Shown in pieces: positions 1 through 10,700 of a stretch of 64,000 nt of DNA. The translations under genes were made by a program, and so were the position numbers. A model generated the notes under the pieces. The model worked only from the letters and a program-made list of their open reading frames with translations, was not told where the DNA came from and did no database searches. The stretch comes from Psococerastis gibbosa. Lineage: Eukaryota; Arthropoda; Insecta; Psocodea; Psocidae. Where the stretch lies: contig OZ020491.1 in the NCBI GenBank assembly GCA_963971405.1, positions 23,306,855 to 23,370,854 of the forward strand, written 5' to 3'. The first letter of the stretch is position 1. Each line of letters begins with the position of its first letter.

Positions 1-45
1 TACATAGGTATATTATTATATCCTCTTTATTTTATGTCCCTCTGT

Positions 46-205
46 CTAGATAGAAGGCCTGAGGGCTCTCGGCAGAAAAAGGACGTCCTGGTGAAAAGTC
101 TGAGGCAGTGGTTTGGCAATAGGACTTTCTTTTTCAGAGAAGCAGTGTGTCCAAGATCCTGTCACGATGATCTTCGATAGAAGCGGCATTTAAAGAAACC
201 GGTAT
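46..205 (+). mobile_element. RTE-type LINE tail, relic
   Basis: Decayed 3' coding end of a non-LTR retrotransposon. The frame resembles the C-terminus of RTE-like reverse transcriptases (a Pro-Gly-Arg-Arg block, then a Leu-Lys-x-Leu-Arg-x-Trp-Phe-Gly block, then a Leu-Phe-Arg-Ala-Ala block). It ends in the motif TTCGATAGAAG followed by an A-rich tail. The same end recurs at 5080, 14968, 22560, 30005, 30285, 34725 and, inverted, 36845. Broken by stops and shifts. Confidence 0.6.
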
Positions 206-639
206 GGGCGGCGGGGGGGGGGGGGCATGATGTATAGTCATCGCGGACGCTTCATGCCAAATTTTTTATTCTCTTTTATTTATTAGCCGTCAGTTTTTTG
301 GGCAAAACTGACTGGGGGTCTCATGTAGTATGAATTAACCAAAATAATAAATGTGGCAATCATATTGGCATGAAGTGTACGCCGATGGCAGCGGTACGCC
401 TCTGGATGGCTTGACCTACTTTGGGCCTGGTGTGTTGAACCTGCTGACGACCGCTGACAATGAGTACCTAGTGTGTGTAAGCATTGTACAGCGGACGTCC
501 AAGAAGGGAGGCACGAGCCAGGCCCGGGGTCGCCCAAGATGTCCAGGGGCGGACTTGAAGGCCTGTGATTCCCATCAATACATCTGAGATCAACCAATCC
601 GGTCTTCTCTTGTTTAGGGTAAGTTCCTTTCTAGATGTT
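206..639. other. Intergenic, no supported feature
   Basis: Contains a G-tract near 210-226 and short overlapping open frames on both strands with no recognisable domain. I see no gene here. Confidence 0.5.
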
Positions 640-697
640 ATATGGTACCTCAGATTCACCCTGACCTCTGAATCTGAGGGATCATACGACAGGGGTT
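640..697 (-). repeat. Hairpin-bearing repeat end, copy 1
   Basis: A 58-bp block carrying the perfect inverted repeat TCAGATTCA/TGAATCTGA around a 10-bp loop, flanked by GTCGTATGATCCC on one side and GGTACCATATAAC on the other. Copies lie at 4905-4967 (same strand) and 3993-4045 (opposite strand). The short frame reading SYDPSDSEV in all of them is a property of the repeat, not evidence of a gene. Confidence 0.55.
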
Positions 698-1237
698 TGG
701 CTCGTTTCTTACCCAAATGGTAAAGTTCAATATGAAAAGCGCTACAAATTTTTATAGGTAAATTTAATAGACCTGCGTATAAGAAAATGTTAGTAAATTT
801 CAAATTTAGCTAATCAGCACGGTCAAATGCAAACATGAGCCTCAAAATTAATTTAGTCCCATTAAAAGACGAATTCCTAGCGGTCCAACCCTTTGGGGGC
901 TTTTACCGGCCAGTCGCTTCTACCATTTCCTCCAATTACACAAGTTATAAACACAATTATCTATACATGTACGGTTTATACCTCGGTTATCCTAGCCGTC
1001 CACAGCTTCCTAGGATAATTCAATGATCAGAGAAGTCTAAGCGCTGTGGTTGCAGACTACGCCGCAAGCACTCCATTTCCATACACGAAGTAATGGACCT
1101 GGTCGCCAGGAGCGACAGAATATTTGTTTCTCATCTCTCTTATGGTAGGGACCTCAACTTTACAGGTGCAACAAGTAAGCAACTGGGGCTGGCATGTTGC
1201 TGACCACAACATCCTAAATTTGTTTGTTTGTTTGCCA
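698..1237. other. Intergenic, no supported feature
   Basis: AT-rich unique-looking sequence with only short open frames. Nothing recognised. Confidence 0.5.
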
Positions 1238-1335
1238 GCGCCTGCTTTCAGTGTTTCTGCTTTTAAGCAACCCTGCCAGCCTGGTGGGGGGGGGGGAGTG
1301 AGTCTGTTTATAAACTTGAGGCACCCTTTCTTGCA
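1238..1335 (+). repeat. 350-bp interspersed repeat, 5' fragment
   Basis: First quarter of the family seen in fuller form at 5604-5970, 33736-34080 and 38854-39203. It carries the conserved GCCTGCTTTCAG start and the AGCAACCCTG(C/T)CAGCCTGG block, then a G-tract. Confidence 0.6.
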
Positions 1336-1387
1336 ACTTTTCAGATGGCGCGGACTCTTTGAATCTGGAATGTTAATCGGTCCGTGT

Positions 1388-1558
1388 CAAGGCCGTGGCC
1401 AGGATTTTTTTTCGGGGAGGGTTTCAGAAATTTCATTGGATACTACATAGTAGTTTTTTTTTCTTCCTCTCAAAATCCGATTCTATCAAGTAACAAGCCA
1501 TCCCGTTTCGGGGGGGTTTGAACCCCCATGAACCCCCTCCCCCTCGGCTATGACCTTG
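1388..1558. mobile_element. hAT-like G/C-tract MITE with perfect 8-bp TSD
   Basis: Foldback of 171 bp with terminal inverted repeats CAAGGCCGTGGCCAGG and, inverted, CCTCGGCTATGACCTTG. It is flanked on both sides by GTCCGTGT (1380-1387 and 1559-1566), a perfect 8-bp target-site duplication as made by hAT transposases. Interior G- and C-tracts face each other. Relatives: 42220, 47050, 54358 and 8755. Confidence 0.75.
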
Positions 1559-1660
1559 GTCCGTGTGACGCAAGAGCTGAGTAATATAAAATAGTAGCAG
1601 GTACGAATAAGCACAATGGACATATACCGTACAGTCTAGACCTGATATTTTGCTTGATTA

Positions 1661-2044
1661 GGCGCCCATTCCATTGACCAGCTAGGGCTATTTCCAAAAA
1701 CAGTGATGTGGTAGCAGACATTCAAGACTTAGGTTGCGTATCCACCGATCTCGCATTGCAGAATGCAAATGACATTGACGGAAATTAGAGTTTTTGTTTT
1801 TATAGAAATCTATTAAAATGTGTGTACTTAACATATCCCATGACGCCATTTTTTAATTTTAGTTTGTTTGTTTGTGATTTTACTGTATGATCATTGATCA
1901 ATTTTAACTATGGCATAGAGGAAAATAAACATTTCCGTCAATTCGGCAATGCGAGGTCGGTGGAAACGCCACCTAAGTCTTGAATGTCTGCTACCACGTC
2001 ACCGTTTTTGGAAATAGCCCTAGCCGGTCAATGGAATGGGCACC
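1661..2044. mobile_element. Harbinger-like composite MITE
   Basis: Foldback with ends GGCGCCCATTCCATTGACC and its complement, near-TSD TTA/TCA. Each arm has two modules: an outer arm ending in GACATTCAAGACTTA, and an inner arm starting again with a GGTTGCG..TCCACCGACC end. The core holds TGATCATTGATCA. Same architecture at 11407, 23604, 27536 and 44653. Confidence 0.7.
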
Positions 2045-2061
2045 TCAGCAGGGTGACATAA

Positions 2062-2185
2062 CAAAGTTGTTAATTCTTTCCTCGAGGGTGGTCCTCGGTC
2101 TGCCAATGAATCTTCTACCTAGTGGCCCTGCTTCCGCCAACCTCCAGGTGCTCTTATTCTCGTCCATCCTCGACGTGGTTGTCAT
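2062..2185 (-). mobile_element. LINE reverse-transcriptase C-terminus, relic
   Basis: Minus-strand frame reads a C-terminal non-LTR reverse transcriptase tail: Met-Asp-Glu-Asn, Arg-Leu-Ala-Glu-Ala, then GRPRTTLEERI. Closely related to copies at 33235-33535 and 54640-54880. Fragment only. Confidence 0.6.
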
Positions 2186-2502
2186 AACAATAAAAAAAAA
2201 AATGTTCTCAACCCCCTTGACGAGAATTTGCCCGCTATGAAACTGCAAGTGTAGATCTACTACGATGAAAAAAAAAATTACCCACATTTAATTACGAAGT
2301 TCATCAAAGTAAAAGGTATGCACGCCACTGTCACTGATACGCTAATACAATGTTATTAGAGGGGCCATGGGGGTTTATGGGCGTTTTCTACATGCAGTAA
2401 TGAAACTGTGAAGGGTGCGGCAGTAGCAGGGGCGGCTTGACTATAACAATATAATCACTGTTTTCATGACACCACCTAATGTAATAAATATTCCTCCGGA
2501 TG

Positions 2503-2690
2503 CATGGGCAGATCCAGCGGAAAATTTAAAGGAGGGGTCACAAGTTGTGTGTAAGTTTAAAAGGTAATTTTTTTGTTGAAAAGTTGAGTACGTTTTATTC
2601 AATTTTTTTTTTTACTATGTATCTTATGAATTTTCTCATTTAGGGGGGTCATGAATCCCTGACACCCCCCCCCCCATGGATCCGCCATTG
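2503..2690. mobile_element. hAT-like G/C-tract MITE with perfect 8-bp TSD
   Basis: Element of 188 bp with ends CATGGGCAGATCCAG and ATGGATCCGCCATTG, flanked by TCCGGATG on both sides (2495-2502, 2691-2698). It contains AAAGTTGAGTA and a C-tract. A close relative is nested at 48745-48930. Confidence 0.8.
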
Positions 2691-2779
2691 TCCGGATGGC
2701 GAAGACGTAGGCTCGACTGCCGCTCATAACTTATTGCAATATTACTAGTACAATCAATATTAACATATTATAACATAAC

Positions 2780-3284
2780 GTTTGGCTTATTATATAATAT
2801 AACAAGCGGTTCCCGGCTGCCTCCACCGCTTGCGCCTGCCGCGGCAGCTCGGCCTTCGGCCTGGCGGTCACTGCTCATGAAAATTAATTGTTGTCACACA
2901 CAACACACACGCAGCACCAAATGTCGGGATAAACGAAAATGAATGGTAGCGCAGTCTGCCGCTAGATGTCAGTTGATGTCGGTTCCAACTGTCGGGATAA
3001 ACGAAAATTAAATGTAGCGGAGTCTGCCGCTAGTTGTCGGTTGATGTCGGCAGTACCAGCAGCCGCATGTACAGGCACCAATGTAAATATTCCAAAATCA
3101 AATTATAAAAACAATTTCCAGTGGACGAAAGTGTTAATGTAAACCATCCTCGAATCTCCTTGAACACACACAACAATATTCATCATAATAGGTCCAGTCG
3201 TTTGAGAGGAGGCCCGGAACATACACACGGACAGTCGAAATATATATATTAAGATATATTGCAGTGTTATCTGTAATGGAACAA
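2780..3284. repeat. Unclassified repeat with 72-bp direct duplication
   Basis: Two tandem copies of about 72 bp start at TGTCGGGATAAACGAAAAT (near 2921 and 2993) and share the blocks GTCTGCCGCTAG and GTTGATGTCGG. A GC-rich hairpin lies just upstream (about 2815-2870). Downstream comes a CACGGACAGTCGAAATATATAT tail of the kind found at ends of dispersed arthropod repeats (from memory, unverified). Function unknown. Confidence 0.4.
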
Positions 3285-3396
3285 AAAGCCAATATTTAAT
3301 TATTTATTTATTTATAAACGTGTTTTGACTTGAGAGGTCGGTTAAACCAAGGGTCTGTTAAAAGGAGGTCGGTTAATCAAAGTTCTACTGTACTGC
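3285..3396 (-). mobile_element. pogo/Tigger-like transposon end
   Basis: Read on the minus strand this begins ACAGTAGAACTTTGATTAACC and continues with tandem GACC-containing blocks. It resembles the terminal inverted repeat of Tigger/pogo elements (Tc1-mariner superfamily), which start CAGTAGAACC. Only one end is visible. Confidence 0.4.
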
Positions 3397-4336
3397 ATTG
3401 CATACCGTACCTACCATCAAATTTTATTTTCCCGTCAAACTCCTCTCCTCACCAGACCTGACGCAATAATTTTGACGCTTTAGAAGGGTTGCATAATCGA
3501 ACCGCCCCTTTCGTCCTCCTCATTTCAATAAAAACTTTCAACCCCCCTCCCCCACCCTTTTTCCCCCCGACCCCAGCGCTCCACCCCACCCACCCCCCCT
3601 CCCTCTATCACCCCAAAATTAACATTCGTTTGAGAGAAGTTTGAGGACAAATAGCCATCCCAAACGGTCCGAAATGATGAACAGTTCCTAGTTGAACGAA
3701 GCCCCACTAATTGGCTAAGCGATACTTTATCAGACTTAGGGAATTTTAATCAGCAATGGGCTAACGGTACTTAGCCTCGCACCCGAACTTGCTTACGCCT
3801 ATTACATTGTGTCAATGTCTCAGCTTGCCCATTGTTGCAGTTGGCATCGAGGCAGTTCGGGAAAAATGGAGCGGTAGTATTGAATTGTTGAGTTGGTTTG
3901 ATATTTTAACATTTCTGCTGTGAGTTCCTTTAGAGAGTTCAATTTTTATAAGCCGAGGGTGTCCTACCGATCGACATCGGGATGCTGCATTTCGTCGTAT
4001 AATTCCTCAGATTCAGAAGTCAGAGTAAATCTGAGGTAACATATCAATCAATCAATCAAAACGTGTATTGTAACAGAAATACACAATACCTGTCGGGCCA
4101 GATGACCCATGTATAAATAAATAAATAAATAATTTGAATACCAAATATTTAACTCTTGAAAAATTAAACTAGCATTAACTAATAACAGGTCCACAGAAAC
4201 AATGAAAAAAATTCTTTAAATTTTTGCCTTATCGTAAAAGGGACTTACCCTACTTATACAAAGGCGAAGGCAGGGTCGATCGTTTTGTCAGGTGCTCCAA
4301 GCACCTGCCTGTGGGCACCGTATATTAATGTACAGT
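3397..4336. other. Intergenic with hairpin repeat copy 3
   Basis: Mostly unrecognised. It has a C-rich stretch at 3538-3605. At 3993-4045 (+) lies another, more diverged copy of the hairpin-bearing repeat end seen at 640-697. An AAAT-type microsatellite lies near 4115-4135. Confidence 0.45.
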
Positions 4337-4713
4337 TGTTGGCACATTCTGTATCTATCTCATGTATTGTAACACGCTGTACAGCTGTCAATGAATTGCT
4401 TTCTACGGCCTGTGCTAGAAGAGTGCTGAATTAGCAGCGCGCCTTCGGTGCAGTCCGTGAAAGCCTATTCATGTGACGTAGCTAGGCGAGGTTATAAATA
4501 TGATTAGCGACAGAAAGTGCGTAGCTCTCTCTCGGATCTCTCTTGGACCTCTCTCGGGCTCTCGGAGCTCTTAGAGCAACCCTGTGGCCTGCAGACCATG
4601 ACTGTCGTTCTTTGTCCAGGTGCTCGAGTGTTCAATGTAATGTAAATCGGTGAGTGTCTTAATATATCTATTGCATATAATGTAAAACCTATAAAACTAC
4701 ATTTACTACAACA
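4337..4713 (+). mobile_element. Candidate solo LTR
   Basis: A 377-bp segment bounded by TGTTG...CAACA. It contains a TATA box (TTATAAATA, 4492-4500) followed by a CT-rich leader, as in the U3/R boundary of an LTR. About 70 bp downstream lies TTGGTGGCAGCGGTGGGAT (4782-4800), a motif often found just after gypsy-type LTRs. No gag/pol or second LTR is present, so a solo or truncated LTR is the best reading. Confidence 0.45.
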
Positions 4714-4970
4714 GCCCCCCCCCCATCCTTGCGAAGGTTAGGTGGCTAACCCCCGCAGCGGTAGGATTTGCCACCTAATAGTTGGTGGCAGCGGTGGGAT
4801 TTGCCACTTAATAGTTGGATGTACTTGACACAACAGGTACAGGCCCGGAGGGCGGAGATCCTGGCCTGCACCTGTTGTGCCGAATACATCCTTTGCAACG
4901 ATAAGGCAAATGTTATATGGTACCTCAGATTCACCGTGACCTCTGAATCTGAGGGATCATACGACAATTT
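4714..4970. repeat. LTR-downstream block with duplicated 30-mer and two hairpins
   Basis: The phrase GCAGCGGTRGGATTTGCCAC occurs twice in tandem (from about 4756 and 4788). Next comes a large inverted repeat of the CACAACAGGT type (4828-4883), then copy 2 of the TCAGATTCA hairpin repeat (4905-4967, minus). Confidence 0.5.
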
Positions 4971-5079
4971 TCAACAGCCAATATACCATCAGCCGCAAGA
5001 GACACAGGGCACTTAATTCAAGAGCATTGCTTTAACACTTAAGATATTTACTTATATAAACAGAAGCAGAACCAAATTG

Positions 5080-5190
5080 CCATGGTCACCACAGTGGTCT
5101 GGCAAGAACACGACTTCCCTTTTCAGAGTAGCAGTCTCCAAGGTCCAAATTGTCATTATGGTCACCAAGTGGCATTAAAAGAAGAAGAAG
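5080..5190 (+). mobile_element. RTE-type LINE tail, relic
   Basis: Short 3' fragment of the family seen at 46-205: the TGGCAAGAACACGACTTCCC block, then GCAGTCTCCAAGGTCC, then an AGAAG-rich tail. No start, no intact frame. Confidence 0.6.
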
Positions 5191-5603
5191 AAGATAAACT
5201 AATCTTGACAATTTCATTGCAATTTCACTAATTGCTCAGGCACAATGTTTCGTAGGCCTAATGTACGTACGTCCGTGAAACTAGCCTACTACCTGATAAT
5301 AAAGCCATAAACATTGACCTTTATTGCCAGTGCCAGGTGTAGTGTTTCTGTTCAATTTGAATGCTGTCGCTGTATCAGTAAGACCATGATTTTTGTGAGA
5401 GTTGTTGTACTGTTGATACCAGCTTTCTGTTTGCTTATATTGGGTAAGTATCAACATTAACAGTGGCAAAATCACCCATGGATAAGCCAGTATGGGGGTA
5501 AAACTCCCCGAAGCCGAAGAGTTACCGTCCGAGGAAAATTTGCCGCAGCCCCAACCTTCACAGCATAATTGAGTCAGTCATATGAAATAAATCCGTATTT
5601 TTT
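5191..5603. other. Intergenic, no supported feature
   Basis: Only short open frames without recognisable motifs. Confidence 0.5.
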
Positions 5604-5970
5604 CCAACGCCTGCTTTCAGCATTTCTGCTTTAAGCAACCCTGTCAGCCTGGCGGGGGGAGTGAGTCTGTTTGTTAACTTGAGGCACCCTAAGGGCAGAC
5701 TCTCCTTCAGTTGGGGAGAAGGGGAGTTGACCAACAGGGTGAACCTCCTGATTATAGTGGATTCCAAACCACTTGGCGAACGTAGTAGAGTCAAACGATA
5801 AATCGGAGGTGACCAGGACTCGACACGCACGTAGACTGGCTGGTAAAGTCTCAGCGTGTTATATCATGTTCCACCATGTTCCCCTGCCGACGCTGATGTG
5901 CACACTACCAAGTTTGCCGCAGTTTGAAACACGCTCTGTCCTAGTGGATTCAACTTGGTAAGGCCGTTGG
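5604..5970 (+). repeat. 350-bp interspersed repeat, full copy
   Basis: Starts CCAACGCCTGCTTTCAG and ends GGCCGTTGG. Internal landmarks are GTCAGCCTGGCGGGG, GATTATAGTGGATTCC and ACTCGACACGCAC. The ends form only a short inverted repeat (CCAACG/CGTTGG). No coding capacity. Class unknown. Confidence 0.65.
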
Positions 5971-6701
5971 CAACTCAAAAAATAAAAGTATAAAAATATG
6001 CTAAAAACTTAAAATTTGGCGGCACGATTTGGAGCAGCTAAACCGCATTCGCACTTTAGGCTTTTCATATTTCGACCTTATAACGTAAACTTCACTCTTT
6101 ATGCCTAAAAGCCTGTTTGCAACTATACACAAACTAATGCCGGAAAACGGTACCCCCTGGAGTCAATCCAGACCCCACAGACACCCCCGGGGAAATTTCC
6201 TGAAAGAAACCCTAATTCGGATATTAAGAACGTACAGGTACCAGGTACAACGTACCTGTATTTCTGTGCTCTACCTTGCCCAGGGGCCTTAAGGCTGAGA
6301 GTTCAAAATGTTTTGTAAACAAGAAATTATCGTACTTTTTGGACGAAATTAATTAATTGCTCGTTCCACAGCCACAAAGATATAAAAAGGAACATATGAA
6401 AAAAACCTTAAAAAATACGAGCTTTCTGTGAAAGCTGTCTATTTCCCTTACAGATTTACAACTTCGCTACAGTATGGGTTTAAGGCTATTTATCCAATTT
6501 TTTTAAGGTAATAATATTTCAGTTTAGAAAATATAAACTTCCTGTGATAACTTGGATTTTGTATGAGTTTTTATCTGTTCACTTTGTAAACTTTGTATCT
6601 GTGGAATGAGCAATAAATTATTTTCGTCAAAAAATCAGTAAAATTTCTTGTTTACAAAAAATTTTGAACACTCAGCCTTTAACTAATTACGCCATTGCTG
6701 G
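5971..6701. other. Intergenic, no supported feature
   Basis: AT-rich, with imperfect inverted similarity between TCAAAATGTTTTGTAAACAA (6302-6321) and TTGTTTACAAAAAATTTTGA (6649-6668). This suggests a decayed foldback element of about 370 bp. No gene seen. Confidence 0.4.
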
Positions 6702-6922
6702 TAAATAAATAAATAAATAAATATTGACTTTTTGCTCCATTACTTAACTTACGTAGCAGAGTTAGGGCTATAAGGCCTTCTCTTACACTCAACTAGGATG
6801 ACCTGGGACTGCCTGCTTGACATGCCCTCCGAAGCATGGCCAGAAAATGTAGCAAGTGTGGGACTCAAACCAATAACCTTTCGGGTGAAATTCAGAGTCT
6901 GTACCACTACTCCACATGTCCT
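6702..6922 (-). mobile_element. tRNA-derived SINE, family 1
   Basis: Read on the minus strand: a head with A-box-like TAGTGGTAC and B-box-like GGTTTGAGTCC, then a body with GAGTGTAAGAGAAGGCC and AACTC(C/T)GCT, ending in an AAAT-repeat tail. Same family at 18504 (+), 35484 (-) and 51182 (-). Confidence 0.7.
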
Positions 6923-7045
6923 AAGTACCGTTATATACAATAATTTGAGGGGCACAATCAAAGCTCTTAATACATGTTTATACTATTTGTACGTATGTAC
7001 ATAATTATTAACAATTTACTTTAATGGTAATGTGGAGGAATCAGC

Positions 7046-7555
7046 AGCTCGACCATGGCGATTTTAATAACGGGGTTAATATAAAACCATGTCACGTGAT
7101 GGTATTAATTCAATTGTTTGAAATAAATGAACAGCAAATTTCAGAATTTTTTCATTTTTGATGTTAGTAATCGTCGCAAGGGTGCTAAGCGCGGAAAATT
7201 CAAATTGTGTCTATACAATGGAATGATCTTCGGCTATATTTTTGGTGAGTTTCTTAATTTTTTCTGCCTTAGATTTCGACAAATTATTTATAATCCTTAA
7301 TTATATAATAATATAATAATCCTATATTATTTCAAAATGAAAACTTGTTTATTTCTAGGGCAATATGTGTTTATATTTGCAGTTTACCGGTAATTTGCTA
7401 CGGCAGCGTCGCGTCAGTTCAGTTCTTCAGTATTGTCAACATCAAAATTTAAAAAATTCTGGAATTTGCTGTTCATTTATTTTAAACAATTGAATTAACC
7501 CCACACGTGACATGGTATTATATTAACCCGTTATTATAATTGCCATGATCAGGCT
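7046..7555. mobile_element. Foldback element, arms about 110 bp
   Basis: Left arm AGCTCGACCATGGCGATTTT... and the inverted right arm pair over about 110 bp. Shared blocks are ACCATGTCACGTGA and AATAAATGAACAGCAAATT. The interior shares AGGGTGCTAAGCGCGGAAAA with 37915-37980. A larger relative with nested insertions spans 36955-38486. It lies just upstream of the first visible protease exon. Confidence 0.7.
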
Positions 7556-7649
7556 CTTGAGGTAGTAATCTTCAAAATTCTGTATAGGTCCCGTATACCG
7601 TACAATGCTGTTGTGTGTAATACTGTATCGCTTTCAATGCATTTTCTAG

Positions 7650-7766
7650 CTAGCATTGCTTCATTAGAATGCACGAAGAAGGTGAAACCAATGGGTGCTC
7701 GCCGGGTTTACGGGGGAGAATCAGTACCGATTGATGACTACCCATACCAGGTCCAAATCGTCCGAA
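7650..7766 (+). CDS. Protease exon with activation site
   Basis: Encodes the end of the pro-region (Leu-Glu-Cys-Thr-Lys-Lys) and the activation junction Arg-Arg|VYGGESV, then PYQVQIV of the first beta strand. Acceptor TTTTCTAG ends at 7649 (an alternative AG is 4 bp later). Donor GTAAGT starts at 7767; phase 1. The pro-region cysteine has no obvious partner at position 122. Confidence 0.75.
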
Positions 7767-10700
7767 GTAAGTAATGTTTACGGAAATATAATTAAAAACG
7801 CCTTTGGGCTGTGGCCGATCAGGTGTAGGGAGATTCCGCAGACCCTGCTTTTCCTCAACGCTACCTACGCTATGTATGTAATAAAAAATAAAAAATACTT
7901 CATTATTTTCCCGACCACAACATCAACATCAACACTCTTGTGTTCCAAATTTCGAACCACAATGACGACCAGGCTATGAACTTTTACTTATGAAATTATT
8001 TTCACTTTGATTGGACGCCATCTTGTTATCGTTGACTTGTCACCATTATGGTAGATTTTATTTCATTCCTCAGCGATTAACATTAACTGAGATATGAATT
8101 ATATGTAAGGTTTAAATCGGCCGCCGTCTTCAAACTAAGTGTTGCATCTAATTGGTTAACGTACCTTTTTTTTCTCTTGTTTTAAAAAAGATTAATCGCA
8201 TACAAACAATTTAATGAATGTATCCGATTGACCTCTTCAGTCGCCTCTTTAGGTTAGTACCCGTGTTGAGTTGTGACACGTCTCCGATCGCATGGCGTTT
8301 AAAGACTGGCATAAGTGCAAGCACCACCTGGCCATCGAACTCGAACAAGACATTTGCATGATCAATTTTTGTGCCAAGTTTCATTAAAATCAGATTATAT
8401 TAACGGAAGTTAGAGTGTTTCCTAAAATCGATATACATACGGTACCGTACATATTGTATATACATAACATTTTGAATGGAGGGTGGTTTTAGACTCAGGG
8501 TCGCGAAAGAAATTTTCCGGAAGTTGAACATTGGTAGAATCCGGGATGATAGGCCGCGGAGGTACGCTTCGACCACGGCCTAATATACCGGATGCTACTA
8601 CTTCATATAATGTTTAGTTCATTTTAAGAGAAGCATGTAGGGCAAGTTCGCTATAGTTATATAAGTTATATATAAATAAGGAATTGTTCTATTACTAGGT
8701 CAACCTAGCGTGTTTGGACCATTCAGGCTCGTCATACTCTCAACTAGGACCAACCACCCCCCCCCCCCTCCCCACACCCTGAAATATTTGAAGCCTGCAC
8801 TAGATAGAATGGAGTTTTAAACATATAACCAGACCTATTAAAGGTTACCTCACCTCCGGTGACGTCAGATTGAAACCCCCCCCCCCCCGAAAAAATTCTG
8901 GCTACGGCCTTGACTATGGCCCTGCGCTCATGCTTGCCTAATGCACAGGCTTGAATGTTGAAACCTCGTATTTTCTGACTTACATTTGAATTAACCCGCC
9001 TCTCCTAGGATAGTGAGTGTTCCTATTGTGGATAGTATAATAATGGTATGCCTTCCCGCTTTACGTAGTCGTAGAGTATGCTAATTTAAATTTAAATTTG
9101 CACTGCAGTTTCCAAATTTTGAAATGCAATCTTCTTATTTTCCAATATTTTTTAAGACAAACCCGGCCGAAGAGTACTATTCTCCAGCTGTGGGGGAGCA
9201 ATAATAGCGAAGAATATCATTCTGACCGCAGGACATTGCTTTGTAAAGTAAGTTCTTATAATCTTATGGAATAAATTATTAAAACCTTTAAAATTACGTT
9301 TATAATAGTTATGATTTGCAGCATTCGGTTGGTTATCACCCCGATAGCAATGGTTTGGAAGAGCACTGTTAAACCATTTTGGACATATTTCTGCAGTGTT
9401 TTAGGGTCGCCTTTTTCATTGAATACAGCGTATTCCTAATTTTTAGGGGCGATTTCCAGCCGATGCAATATTTGGTGCGCGCCGGTACTTCTTACAGAAA
9501 TGGCCTTGCGGGTTCCATCCACAATGTCACCAAGATCCTCAGTCATGATATGTACTCAAGCAACAGACGAGCACACTCCACTAACGACGTCGCTCTAGCC
9601 TGGGTCGAGCCAAGTTTCACATTCGATGATACCAGGGCTGCGGTACCTCTAGCCAGCACTCCAGCCAAGGGAGGCGACACTGCAGTTTCTTCAGGGTGGG
9701 GAATGATGGTAAGTGTGGCCTCAACATTTGTTCAGCGATATAATAAGAAGAACTGAAAATAGCCTACTTCGCAAACGTGAAAAGTCAACACTGATTTCCA
9801 GAGCCACGAAGTTAAAGGTCTACCCTTATGAGACCGGCTGGAACATACGGCTGTGACACCTGCAGCCTTGTCGCCATCAAGCTACGAGTATTGGAAAGGA
9901 AGATAATAAGGAGAATCGATAAAATGGGGAGATGGAGCGAGGGCAGTGAAACCGGAGAGCAGCGAAACCGGAGAGTGACGAAACTGAGGGCAGCGAAACC
10001 GGAGAGCGGCGAACCCGAATTGTATAGGAACCGGAGAGTGGCGAAACCAAGGGCAGCGAAACCGGAGAGCGGCGAACCCGGAGAGCAGCGGAACCGGAGA
10101 GCCGCGAAACCGAGGGCAGTGAAACCGGAGAGCAGCGAAACCGGAGAGTGACGTAACTGAGGGCAGCGAAACCGGAGAGTGGCGAAACCAAGGGCAGGGA
10201 ACCCGAGGGCATCGAAACCGGAGAGTGACGAAACTGAGGGCAGCGAAACCGGAGGGCGGCGAACCCGAATTGTAGCGAAACCGGAGAGTGGCGAAACCAA
10301 GGGCAGCGAAACCGGAGAGCAGCGGAACCGGAGAGCCGCGAAACCGAGGGCAGTGAAACCGGAGAGCAGCGAAACCGGAGAGTGACGAAACTGAGGGCAG
10401 CGAAACCGGAGAGCGGCGAAACCAAGGGCAGCGAAACCGGAGAGCAGCGGAACCGGAGAGCCGCGAAACCGAGGGCATCGAAACCGGAGAGCGGCGAAAC
10501 CGAAGAGCGGCGAAACCGAAGTGCGGCGAAACCGGAGAGCGACGAAACTGAGGGCAGCGGAATCGAGGGCAGCGAAACAGACGCAATACTCAAAGGGGAT
10601 GACATACTCGTAATCGAGGTCTAAGATGACTGGGACACGTTGTATGAATGTAGCAAAATATACAATAAACCACGCTGGGAAAATGTCTTCAACATTCCCA

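Noticed and set aside
3525..3707. Minus-strand gene with a Gly-rich protein
   Set aside because: The frame is a translation of a C-rich low-complexity tract.
9379..9446. N-terminal extension of the protease exon 3 from the upstream ATG
   Set aside because: A good acceptor at 9445-9446 and phase agreement with exon 2 show that this part is intronic.
9812..10624. Long open frames on both strands, up to 242 codons, rich in Ser-Pro-Leu-Ser-Gly-Phe or Lys-Pro-Glu-Ser
   Set aside because: They are translations of the 15-16-bp minisatellite in several frames and lie in an intron of the protease gene.
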